The translations under genes and the position numbers were made by a program. Of a stretch of 64,000 nt of DNA, positions 24,084-31,341 are shown piece by piece. This stretch comes from Geomonas oryzisoli (GTDB lineage Bacteria > Desulfobacterota > Desulfuromonadia > Geobacterales > Geobacteraceae). The notes below the pieces were generated by a model. It searched no databases, was not told the origin of the DNA, and worked only from the letters and a program-made list of their open reading frames with translations. Location: the NCBI RefSeq assembly GCF_018986915.1, contig NZ_CP076723.1, positions 1,087,501 to 1,151,500 of the forward strand, read 5' to 3'. Positions within the stretch are counted from its first letter, which is position 1, and each line of letters opens with the position of its first letter.

Positions 24084-24119
24084 CTAGCCCCCAGTCCCTA
24101 GTCCCTAGCCCCTGGTTTT
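24084..24119. repeat. Repeat arm of the CTAG-CCCC type, family D
   Basis: A run of CCCTAG-type units (CTAGCCCCCAGTCCCTAG, then TCCCTAGCCCCTGG) that ends in GGTTTT. A near copy lies at 44705-44740. Confidence 0.6.
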
Positions 24120-24152
24120 CCCCCCCGGCCTTTTCTTTTTTCTGGAGGTTAC

Positions 24153-24638
24153 ATGCAGGTCCTCATCTATGGCGCCGGCAACCTGATCCTTTCCGACGAG
24201 GGGTTCGGCGTCCATTTCGTCAGACATCTAGAGCAGCACTACCAGATCCCGGATAACGTCGAGCTCTACGACGGCGGCACCCTGGGCATCATGGTGCACT
24301 TCAAGTTCGAGGAGGCCGACAAGGTCATCCTGGTGGACGTGGTGCAGGCCAAGGGCGAGCCGGGTGACATCTTCCGCTACGAGCGCGAAGACATCATGCT
24401 GAAAAACATCCCGGTCAAGATGTCGCCGCACCAGATCGGGCTGCAGGAGATGCTCCTGATCTCCGAGATGCGCGACGCACCCAAGCCCGACCTCACCTTC
24501 TTCGGCATCGTCGCGAAGTCGCTCGATCCGGGGGACCAGCTCACCCCGCCGCTTCAGGCCGGGCTCGAGAAGGTGGCCGGGCTCGTGGTCGAAGAACTGG
24601 CCAAGGTCGGCGTGGAACTCAAAAAGAAAGCCGCTTAG
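24153..24638 (+). CDS. hybD: Hydrogenase maturation protease
   Basis: A 161-residue endopeptidase of the HyaD/HybD/HoxW family. It removes the C-terminal tail of the large subunit once nickel is in place. The nickel-sensing acidic residues and histidine are present: Glu16 in LSDEGFG, Asp in the central VDVVQ segment, and His in MSPHQIGLQE. The DGGT motif that separates family members from other peptidases is at about residues 40-43. The length is typical. The ATG follows CTGGAGG. It lies 312 bases after hybL and upstream of tatA and hypB, in the same direction. Confidence 0.94.
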   Translation: MQVLIYGAGNLILSDEGFGVHFVRHLEQHYQIPDNVELYDGGTLGIMVHFKFEEADKVILVDVVQAKGEPGDIFRYEREDIMLKNIPVKMSPHQIGLQEMLLISEMRDAPKPDLTFFGIVAKSLDPGDQLTPPLQAGLEKVAGLVVEELAKVGVELKKKAA

Positions 24639-24660
24639 CAACTATCTTTCGCTGGTAAAA

Positions 24661-24752
24661 GTCCCCCTTTGCGTAGGGGGATTTAGGGGGATTTGCTTTT
24701 GGTTGGGAATGGGCAAATCCCCCCCCGTCCCCCCTTCGCAAAGGGGGGAGCC
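24661..24752. repeat. Dispersed inverted repeat, family B
   Basis: Two arms face each other: CCCCCTTTGCGTAGGGGG-ATTTAGGGGGATTTGC and its near complement GCAAATCC-CCCCCC and CCTTCGCAAAGGGGGG. Related half-elements lie at 55307-55346 and near 55411. Confidence 0.75.
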
Positions 24753-24907
24753 TTGGTTCACGTGCACTACTTCATAGGTGACAGTTTTAACGCTGCCGGA
24801 TGAACCTTTTCAACAGGGGGGAGCGACAGGTAGCGGAAGGTTGCGCTAATCCGGAAAGATAAGACGCCTGATCCGGTAAGCGGGTCGGCGTGTAAAAGGA
24901 GAACAAT

Positions 24908-25081
24908 ATGTTTGGATTTGGTTTGCCCGAGTTGATCATCGTAGCCGTCATCCTGCTGGTGGTGGCCGGTCCCAGCAAACTGCCGCAGTTCGGCCAGGCG
25001 CTGGGGAGCAGCATCAGGGGCTTCAAGAAAGCCATGAACGGCGACGACGTGGTCCAGATCAACGAGAAGAAGCAAGACTAG
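24908..25081 (+). CDS. tatA: Twin-arginine translocase protein TatA/TatE
   Basis: A 57-residue protein: a hydrophobic N-terminal segment (LPELIIVAVILLVVAGPSKL), the hinge with FGQALG, an amphipathic helix (SSIRGFKKAM) and a short charged tail. This is the plan of TatA/TatE, the pore-forming part of the Tat exporter in the inner membrane. AAAGGAG lies at a good distance before the ATG. Its place between the hydrogenase protease and hypB fits a need for Tat export of the HybS-HybL pair and HybA. No tatB or tatC is near, so it must work with components encoded elsewhere. Confidence 0.93.
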   Translation: MFGFGLPELIIVAVILLVVAGPSKLPQFGQALGSSIRGFKKAMNGDDVVQINEKKQD

Positions 25082-25096
25082 CCGGAGGTTTAAGCT

Positions 25097-25966
25097 ATGT
25101 GTGTAGACTGCGGCTGCGGCCCGAATCACGACCACGACCATGATCATGACCACGACCATGATCATGACCACGACCATCACGGACACCACCATGGGCACCA
25201 CCACGGTCACGACCACCATCACGGGCACGACCATGACCATGGCCATCAGCACGGAGAGGGGCATAAGCACCACCATCACCACGAGCATCCCGGCGAGGAG
25301 AAGCCAGCCAGGAAGGTGGTGATCGAGACCGACATCCTCGCCAAGAACAACAGGATGGCGTCAGGCAACCGTGCCCTGTTCCGCGAGAAGGGGTTCTTCG
25401 TGCTGAACCTGGTTTCCTCCCCCGGTTCGGGCAAGACCACGATCCTGGAGCGGACGCTGAAGGACCTGGCCGAGACCTGCCGCTGCGCGGTGGTCGAGGG
25501 TGACCAGCAGACCGACAACGACGCCATGCGCATCGCCGCGACCGGCGTACCGGTGAAGCAGGTCAACACCGGGGCGGGTTGCCATCTCGATGCGCACATG
25601 GTGCTGCACGCCACGGAGAGTTTCGACCTGGATAACCTGGACCTGCTCCTGATCGAGAACGTCGGCAACCTCGTTTGCCCCGCCTCCTTCGACCTGGGCG
25701 AGCACCACAAGGTGGTTGTTCTTAGCGTCACCGAGGGCGAAGACAAGCCGCTCAAGTACCCGCAGATGTTCCACGCCGCCGACATCATGCTGCTCAACAA
25801 GGTCGACCTGCTTCCCTATCTCGATTTCGACGTGGAGAAGTGCAAGGAAATGGCGCGCCGGGTCTCCCCGGGCATCCATATCCTCGAGGTCTCCAGCAAG
25901 ACCGGCCAGGGGATGGACGAGTGGTACGCCTGGCTGAAAAAAGGGATGGAGCGGTCCAAGGCTTAG
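25097..25966 (+). CDS. hypB: Hydrogenase nickel incorporation GTPase HypB with long His tract
   Basis: A 289-residue SIMIBI-class GTPase that drives nickel insertion with HypA. It starts with the high-affinity metal motif CVDCGCG. Residues about 11-62 are almost only His, Asp and Gly, a nickel-storage tract. The G domain has P-loop SSPGSGKTT, VEGDQQTDND, the metal-site GAGCHLD, and LNKVDLLP as guanine specificity motif. The DNA of the tract is built from near-identical 18-base units, so its length may vary by slippage. It lies 15 bases after tatA, and hypF follows 21 bases later. Confidence 0.96.
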   Translation: MCVDCGCGPNHDHDHDHDHDHDHDHDHHGHHHGHHHGHDHHHGHDHDHGHQHGEGHKHHHHHEHPGEEKPARKVVIETDILAKNNRMASGNRALFREKGFFVLNLVSSPGSGKTTILERTLKDLAETCRCAVVEGDQQTDNDAMRIAATGVPVKQVNTGAGCHLDAHMVLHATESFDLDNLDLLLIENVGNLVCPASFDLGEHHKVVVLSVTEGEDKPLKYPQMFHAADIMLLNKVDLLPYLDFDVEKCKEMARRVSPGIHILEVSSKTGQGMDEWYAWLKKGMERSKA

Positions 25967-25987
25967 TCCGGACCTTTCGGTAACGAG

Positions 25988-28261
25988 ATGACCTCACGCG
26001 AGCGCGCCAGCCTGGAGATCGACGGCATCGTGCAGGGGGTGGGTTTCCGCCCCTTCGTGTACCGTCTCGCCCTGCGTTTCGGGCTCTCCGGTTGGGTGCG
26101 CAACACCGGCAGCGGTGTGCAGATCGAGGCGGAAGGGGACGCGGGCGACCTGCTCGCCTTCTGCCACGCCCTGCGCGACGAGGCGCCCCCGCTGGCCGTG
26201 ATCGGATCCTTCAGGATCGAGAATATTGCGCCTGCCGGTGGGGATGGATTCGTCATCCTGGACAGCGCCAAGGCGGGGAAGGGGGGCGAGATCTCCCCGG
26301 ACTGCGAGGTCTGCGACGACTGCCTCGCCGAACTTTTCGACCCGAATAACCGCCGCTACCTCTACCCATTCATCAACTGCACCAACTGCGGCCCGCGCTA
26401 TTCCATCATTACCGGCATCCCCTACGACCGCCCCGCCACCACCATGGCCGGCTTCGCCATGTGCGACGACTGTCTGGCCGAGTACCACGACCCGCTGAAC
26501 CGCCGCTTCCACGCCCAGCCCAACGCCTGTCCGGTCTGCGGTCCGCGCCTGAACCTCGTCGATCGTGACGGTGCCGCCGTGGCCGGCGATCCGCTGGGAG
26601 AAGCGCTTGCCGCGCTCCGCGAGGGGCGGATTGTCGCGGTGAAAGGGGTGGGCGGATATCACCTGGCGGTCGACGCCTGCAGCGAGGCCGCCGTCGGCCT
26701 GCTGCGCCGGCGCAAGAAGCGGGACGAGAAGCCCTTCGCCATGCTGGCCGCCGACCTGGATGCCGTGCGACGTCACGTGCAGTGCTCGGACCTGGAAGGA
26801 CGGCTTCTCGCCGGGGTTGAGCGTCCCATAGTTTTGATGCGGAAGCTGCCGCAGACGCCGATAGCGGAGTTGGTGGCCCCCGGCAACGGCTGGTTCGGCT
26901 TCATGCTCCCGGGAAACCCGCTGCAGCACCTCCTGGCGCGCAGCTTCGGCGGTCCCCTGGTGATGACCAGCGGCAACCTGTCCGATGAGCCGATCGCCTA
27001 TCGTGACGACGAGGCGCTGCGGATGCTCTCGGGGATCGCCGACCTCTTCCTCACCAACGACCGCGAGATCCACACCCGGACCGACGATTCGGTGATCCGT
27101 CTGTACCGGGGCGAGCCGTTATTCCTGCGCCGTTCGCGCGGATACGTACCGCGGGCGCTGGCGCTGCCGGGCGAGCAGGTGAGCGTGCTGGCGCTGGGGG
27201 CGGAGTTGAAGGCGACCCTTTGCCTTACCCGCGGCGCACAGGGGTTCCTGAGCCAGCACATCGGCGATTTGAAGAACGCCGCTACCCTGGCCTCGCTGGA
27301 GGAGAGCGCGGCGCATCTGGAAAGGCTCCTGGAGATCAAGCCCACCGTGGTGGCGCACGATCTGCACCCGGACTATCTCTCCACGGTGTACGGGCAGGGC
27401 CTCGGTCTTCCCTGCGTCGCGGTTCAGCACCACCACGCCCACATGGCCTCATGCATGGCGGAGAATGCCTTGGACGGCGAGGTCATCGGGGTGATCCTCG
27501 ACGGCACCGGCTACGGCACCGACGGCACCATCTGGGGCGGAGAATTCCTAGTCGGCGGCTACCAAGGCTTCGAACGGCGTGGCCATTTCGGGCAGTTGGC
27601 CATGCCCGGCGGCGACGCCGCAGTGAAGGAGCCGTACCGCATGGCGCTCTCGGCACTGTACCGGCTGCACGGCGCTGAGCTGTTCCGGCAGCCGCTGGCC
27701 GTCTGCGACCAGGTGCGGGAGGCTGACCGCCCGCTGTTTCTGAAGATGCTGGAGAAGGGGATCAACGCCCCGCTCACTTCGAGCTGCGGCAGGCTCTTCG
27801 ACGCCGTATCCGCGTTACTCGGCGTGCGGCATCGGATCAGCTACGAGGGGCAGGCCGCCATCGAGCTGGAGGCGCTGGCGGAGACGGGCAGCGCTACGGA
27901 ACCTTATCCCTATTTTCTGGCAGGGGGGGCGGGAGATGTGCTGGATTTCGGCCCGGCCGTTGTCGCCATCTGCGCCGACCTTGCCGCGGGCAGGAGCCGC
28001 GCCGACATTGCCCGGGCTTTCCACAAGACCGTTGCTGCCGGGCTCGTGGATCTCTGTGGGCGGATCAGAACGGCAACGGGGTTGGATCGGGTGATCCTGT
28101 CCGGAGGGGTGTTCCAGAACCGGTTGCTGACGGAGGACGTGGCGGAACAACTGGCGGCGGAGGAGTTTAGAGTTTATTGCCACCGGCTGGTGCCGCCCAA
28201 TGATGGCGGTCTGGCCTTGGGGCAGGCAGTCATCGCCGGCAGAATTTTTCCGAGAAAGTAA
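25988..28261 (+). CDS. hypF: Carbamoyltransferase HypF
   Basis: A 757-residue enzyme that turns carbamoyl phosphate into a carbamoyl group on HypE, the source of the cyanide ligands. Domains in order: acylphosphatase (residues 1-90; GIVQGVGFRPFVYRLA), two Cys4 zinc fingers (CEVCDDCLAELFDP with NCTNCGPRYS; CDDCLAEYHDP with ACPVCGPRL), a YrdC-like domain (about 200-370; GGYHLAVDA and KRDEKPFAML), and a Kae1-like domain (VAVQHHHAHMASCMAE; VILDGTGYGTDGTIWGG). All motifs are intact and the length is normal. The ribosome-binding site is weak. A family A repeat separates it from hypC. Confidence 0.96.
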   Translation: MTSRERASLEIDGIVQGVGFRPFVYRLALRFGLSGWVRNTGSGVQIEAEGDAGDLLAFCHALRDEAPPLAVIGSFRIENIAPAGGDGFVILDSAKAGKGGEISPDCEVCDDCLAELFDPNNRRYLYPFINCTNCGPRYSIITGIPYDRPATTMAGFAMCDDCLAEYHDPLNRRFHAQPNACPVCGPRLNLVDRDGAAVAGDPLGEALAALREGRIVAVKGVGGYHLAVDACSEAAVGLLRRRKKRDEKPFAMLAADLDAVRRHVQCSDLEGRLLAGVERPIVLMRKLPQTPIAELVAPGNGWFGFMLPGNPLQHLLARSFGGPLVMTSGNLSDEPIAYRDDEALRMLSGIADLFLTNDREIHTRTDDSVIRLYRGEPLFLRRSRGYVPRALALPGEQVSVLALGAELKATLCLTRGAQGFLSQHIGDLKNAATLASLEESAAHLERLLEIKPTVVAHDLHPDYLSTVYGQGLGLPCVAVQHHHAHMASCMAENALDGEVIGVILDGTGYGTDGTIWGGEFLVGGYQGFERRGHFGQLAMPGGDAAVKEPYRMALSALYRLHGAELFRQPLAVCDQVREADRPLFLKMLEKGINAPLTSSCGRLFDAVSALLGVRHRISYEGQAAIELEALAETGSATEPYPYFLAGGAGDVLDFGPAVVAICADLAAGRSRADIARAFHKTVAAGLVDLCGRIRTATGLDRVILSGGVFQNRLLTEDVAEQLAAEEFRVYCHRLVPPNDGGLALGQAVIAGRIFPRK

Positions 28262-28282
28262 ATGCCCGAGGACTTTTCACGC

Positions 28283-28375
28283 TCCTCCCCCCGGAGGGGG
28301 GAGGTTGGGAGGGGGGGATTGTTTCCACAGCCGCTACGCGCCCCCTCCCTATCCCTCCCCCTCCGGGGGCGGGGA
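28283..28375. repeat. Dispersed C/G-rich palindromic repeat, family A, two-armed copy
   Basis: A CTCCCCCC-GGAGGGGGG hairpin with GTTGGGAGGGGGGG faces an inverted arm with CCCCCTCCCTATCCCTCC and a CTCCGGGGGCGGGG end. It fills most of the hypF-hypC gap. Confidence 0.75.
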
Positions 28376-28437
28376 CTCAGGCAAACATCGAGACGACGAA
28401 ACGGATACGAACACCGAGAGTGTAAAGGAGTACAAAG

Positions 28438-28668
28438 ATGTGTGTAGGTGTACCGATGCAGGTGATCAGCATTGATGGCGATTTCGCCATGACCGAGGTC
28501 GACGGCGTGAAACGCGAGGCGAGCCTGATGATGCTGGACCAGGAGATCAAGGTCGGCGATTTCGTGATCGTGCACGCCGGCTTCGCCATCTCCAAGCTGG
28601 ACGAGGAAGACGCCAAGGCGACCCTGGAACTGATGCGTGAAGTATATTCGCCGGAGTTGATGGGATGA
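28438..28668 (+). CDS. hypC: Hydrogenase assembly chaperone HypC
   Basis: A 76-residue HypC/HybG-family chaperone. It binds HypD and then the large-subunit precursor while the Fe(CN)2CO group is delivered. The essential Cys2 is present (MCVGVPMQVI; many homologues read MCLAIP). The body has the beta-barrel pattern ending in VHAGFAISKLDEEDA. The ATG follows AAAGGAGTA. It overlaps hypD by four bases (ATGA), as expected for partners made in fixed ratio. Confidence 0.95.
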   Translation: MCVGVPMQVISIDGDFAMTEVDGVKREASLMMLDQEIKVGDFVIVHAGFAISKLDEEDAKATLELMREVYSPELMG

Positions 28669-29756
28669 ACTACTCGGACAGCTTTCGCGACAAGGAACTG
28701 GTCCAGGGGCTGGCGCGGCGCATCGCCGAGCTGACCAAGGACCTGAGCAAACCGCTGGTCTTCATGGAAGTCTGCGGCACCCACACCATGGCCATCTACC
28801 AGTTCGGCCTGAGAAGCCTGCTCCCGCCGCAGGTGAAGCTCATCTCCGGCCCCGGGTGCCCGGTCTGCGTCACCCCCAACAGCTACCTCGACCGGGCCAT
28901 CGCGCTGTGCCGCCTCCCTGACGTGATCATTACCAGCTTCGGTGACATGCTCCGCGTCCCCGGTTCCAGTTCGTCGCTCATGGAGGAGCGCGCCAAGGGC
29001 GCCGATATCCGGGTGGTCTACTCGCCGCTCGACGCCGTGCAGCTCGCCGCGAAGAACCCGTCCAAGCGCGTGGTCTTCCTCGGCGTCGGCTTCGAAACCA
29101 CCGCCCCGACCATCGCCGGGAGCATCCTGGCGGCCAAGGCGCAGGGGCTCACCAACTATTTCGTCCTCGCCTCGCACAAGACCATGCCGCAGCCGATGGC
29201 CATCCTGTCGGCCGATCCTGATTTGCAGGTCGACGGCTACATCTGCCCGGCCCACGTAAGCGCCATCATCGGCGCCGACGCTTACCGCTTCCTGTGCGAA
29301 GAGTACAAGGTCCCCTGCGTGGTGACCGGCTTCGAGCCTACCGACGTGCTGCAGGGGGTGGAGCTCCTGGTGCGCCAGGCGCTGGCCGGTGAGAGCAAGG
29401 TGGAGATCCAGTACTCGCGCGTGGTGCGCTGGGAAGGAAACGCCAAGGCGCAGGCGATGCTGGCCGACGTTTTCACCCCCTTCGACGCCCCCTGGCGCGG
29501 CATCGGCGTGCTCCCCGGCAGCGGGCTGCGGATCGCCGACAAGTACGCCGAATTTGACGCCGAGCTGGCCATTCCGGTGCAGGTGGAAGAGCTGAAGGAG
29601 CACAAGGGGTGTCTGTGCGGCGAGATCCTGAAGGGGAAGGTGTCTCCCTTCGACTGCCCGCTTTTCGGTGGCAAGTGCACCCCCGAGTCCCCGGTCGGCG
29701 CCTGCATGGTTTCCTCCGAGGGAACCTGCGCCGCGGCCTTCAAGTACGGCCGCTAG
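28665..29756 (+). CDS. hypD: Hydrogenase formation protein HypD
   Basis: A 363-residue iron-sulfur scaffold on which Fe(CN)2CO is assembled. Conserved motifs are EVCGTHT (about residues 35-41), GPGCPVC (about 63-69), the central FETTAPT and CPAHVSAI, and the C-terminal [4Fe-4S] cysteines around GCLCGEILKG, FDCPLFGGKCTPESPVGACM and EGTCAA. The length is normal. It is translationally coupled to hypC, and hypE follows after 48 bases that contain a 14-bp palindrome. Confidence 0.96.
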   Translation: MNYSDSFRDKELVQGLARRIAELTKDLSKPLVFMEVCGTHTMAIYQFGLRSLLPPQVKLISGPGCPVCVTPNSYLDRAIALCRLPDVIITSFGDMLRVPGSSSSLMEERAKGADIRVVYSPLDAVQLAAKNPSKRVVFLGVGFETTAPTIAGSILAAKAQGLTNYFVLASHKTMPQPMAILSADPDLQVDGYICPAHVSAIIGADAYRFLCEEYKVPCVVTGFEPTDVLQGVELLVRQALAGESKVEIQYSRVVRWEGNAKAQAMLADVFTPFDAPWRGIGVLPGSGLRIADKYAEFDAELAIPVQVEELKEHKGCLCGEILKGKVSPFDCPLFGGKCTPESPVGACMVSSEGTCAAAFKYGR

Positions 29757-29764
29757 ACCAAAAC

Positions 29765-29787
29765 GTCTGACGTCAGACCAGTCTGAC
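29765..29787. promoter_or_regulatory. Palindrome with extra half-site between hypD and hypE
   Basis: A perfect 14-bp palindrome GTCTGACGTCAGAC (29765-29778) is followed two bases later by another GTCTGAC half-site (29781-29787), directly before the hypE ribosome-binding site. It could be an operator or an RNA fold affecting hypE. Confidence 0.4.
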
Positions 29788-29804
29788 AGAAAAGGAGTAC
29801 GCCT

Positions 29805-30815
29805 TTGAACAACGACCTCATCCTCCTTGGCCACGGCAGCGGCGGGAGGCTTTCGCACCAGCTCCTGGAAGAGCTCATCATCCCGCAGCTCTCCAGCGTG
29901 CCGGTGGCAGGCCAGAACGACGCGGCGCTGCTCAACATCGGCGGCGTCAAACTCGCCTTCAGCACCGATTCCTACGTAGTCGACCCCATCTTCTTCCCCG
30001 GCGGCAACATCGGCGACCTCGCCATCAACGGCACGGTCAACGACCTCGCCATGATGGGTGCACGCCCGTTGTGCCTCTCCGTCGGCTTCATCCTCGAGGA
30101 AGGATTTTCCAAGGAGGAACTGGCCCGCATCCTCGCCTCAATGCGCGAGGCGGCTGAGACCGCCGGGGTCGCCATCGTAACCGGCGACACCAAGGTGGTT
30201 CCCAAGGGAAAGGGTGACCGCATCTTCATCAACACCTCGGGTATCGGGGCCGTCGAGCACAACCTGCAGATCGACGGCGCGTCGGCGCAGGTCGGCGACA
30301 AGATCATCGTCAACGGCTGCATCGGCGACCACGGCATCGCCGTCCTCTCCGCTCGTGAAGGGCTGGAAATCGACAGCGGCATCCGGACCGACTCGGCCGC
30401 ACTGAACGGCGTGGTGGCAAGCCTCTTGCCCCTGGGGAGCGCGCTGCACGTGCTGCGCGACCCGACCCGCGGCGGCGTGGCGACGACGCTCAAGGAGATC
30501 GCCCTGCAATCGGGGGTGACCATCACGCTGGACGAGAAGAGCCTCCCCATCAACCCGGGGGTCAAGGGGGTCTGCTCCATTCTCGGGCTCGATCCGCTCT
30601 ACGTCGCTAACGAGGGAAAACTGCTGGCAATCGTGGCACCGGAGCAGGCCGAGGAGGCCCTGGCGGTGATGCGCCGGCATCCCCTCGGAAAGGATGCCGC
30701 CGTCATCGGCGAGGTCACCGGGACCTCATCCGGCAAGGTGCAGATGGAAACCCTGGTTGGTGGGGTGAGGGGAGTGGAGATGCTGGCGGGGGAACAACTG
30801 CCGCGCATCTGCTGA
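29805..30815 (+). CDS. hypE: Hydrogenase expression/formation protein HypE
   Basis: A 336-residue PurM-like ATPase that dehydrates the carbamoyl group on its C-terminal cysteine to a thiocyanate. The protein ends PRIC, with the required last cysteine. The N-terminal GHGSGGRLSHQL, NDAALL, FSTDSYVVDPIFFPGGNIG and GDTKVVPKG are family motifs. The start is a TTG at 29805, preceded by AAAAGGAG seven bases away; no ATG is available there. It is the last gene of the hydrogenase locus and ends at a terminator that overlaps the convergent PilZ gene. Confidence 0.95.
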   Translation: MNNDLILLGHGSGGRLSHQLLEELIIPQLSSVPVAGQNDAALLNIGGVKLAFSTDSYVVDPIFFPGGNIGDLAINGTVNDLAMMGARPLCLSVGFILEEGFSKEELARILASMREAAETAGVAIVTGDTKVVPKGKGDRIFINTSGIGAVEHNLQIDGASAQVGDKIIVNGCIGDHGIAVLSAREGLEIDSGIRTDSAALNGVVASLLPLGSALHVLRDPTRGGVATTLKEIALQSGVTITLDEKSLPINPGVKGVCSILGLDPLYVANEGKLLAIVAPEQAEEALAVMRRHPLGKDAAVIGEVTGTSSGKVQMETLVGGVRGVEMLAGEQLPRIC

Positions 30816-30862
30816 GGCCTGTCGCGCCTCGACCAGCTCCCCATTTCAGGCAGGTATATCGG

Positions 30863-30890
30863 GACCCTTCTCAGTCGAGAAGGGTCTTTT
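30863..30890 (+). terminator. Rho-independent terminator after hypE
   Basis: GACCCTTCTC (30863-30872) pairs with 30877-30886 around AGTC and is followed by TTTT. The stem includes the stop codon of the convergent PilZ gene (TGA at 30873-30871). Confidence 0.82.
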
Positions 30891-31143
30891 CAAATTGAAG
30901 TCCCATCCCCTGGTCGGTGATCCTGACCACTTTGGCCTTCAGGTCGCACAGCACCTGCGGCGTCAGCGTGTGGTAGATGGTCACGGCTACCGTGTCGTTC
31001 AGCTCCAGCTTCCGTGCCGCCGTAACGAACACACCTTTCATGCTGAGGTTTTCGACCTCCCCCTCGATGGTGTGCTCTCCCTGGTGGAGGTTCGCTTTTG
31101 CGTGTAAGGCCAGCCTGGCGAAGTTTCTTTTTTCTTTGTACAT
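30871..31143 (-). CDS. PilZ domain protein
   Basis: A 90-residue single-domain PilZ protein, a receptor for c-di-GMP. Both binding motifs are intact: RNFAR (RxxxR) near residue 6 and NLSMKG ([D/N]xSxxG) near residue 35. No output domain is attached, so it must act by binding a partner. The ATG at 31143 is used because AGGAGGGG lies just before it; 17 more codons are open upstream but lack a site. It runs convergent to hypE and shares the terminator hairpin. The PilZ call is firm; its target is unknown. Confidence 0.9.
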   Translation of the reverse strand: MYKEKRNFARLALHAKANLHQGEHTIEGEVENLSMKGVFVTAARKLELNDTVAVTIYHTLTPQVLCDLKAKVVRITDQGMGLQFEKTLLD

Positions 31144-31269
31144 CGCCCCTCCTTTTTTGTCCTTCATTGGTTTTTTGACCGGCGTTTTTGGCACAGACGT
31201 TAGTGTAGTCTAATCTTTTCTGTTTGCAACAACTGGAAAAAAAGTTCTCGGGCGGCATTAGCGGCGATG

Positions 31270-31297
31270 TTGCGCCTCCTCATGACTCTGCTATCAT
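31270..31297 (+). promoter_or_regulatory. Possible sigma70 promoter of the aminotransferase gene
   Basis: TTGCGC (31270-31275) and TATCAT (31292-31297) are spaced by 16 bases, with an extended TGC before the -10. A similar TGC-TATCAT is found before hypA. Confidence 0.42.
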
Positions 31298-31341
31298 CTA
31301 ACCTTCATGTGTCTTGCTTAATGTAAAGCTGGGGGTGCACG

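Larger units (their letters stand above)
23841..24152. other. Intergenic region between hybL and the protease gene
   Basis: This 312-base gap holds two copies of repeat family C (23855-23884, 23901-23930) and one arm of family D (24084-24119, with CTAGTCCCTAG-type units). The remainder shows no gene. The hairpins may weaken read-through, so the amount of protease and Hyp proteins could differ from that of the structural subunits. Confidence 0.6.

Noticed and set aside
23841-24152. Small genes in the hybL-protease gap
   Set aside because: Short frames here lie in repeats of families C and D and have no ribosome-binding sites.
25097-25290. CRISPR-like or tandem-repeat locus at the GACCAC-type repeats
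   Set aside because: The repeats are in frame and encode the HypB histidine tract; no spacers.
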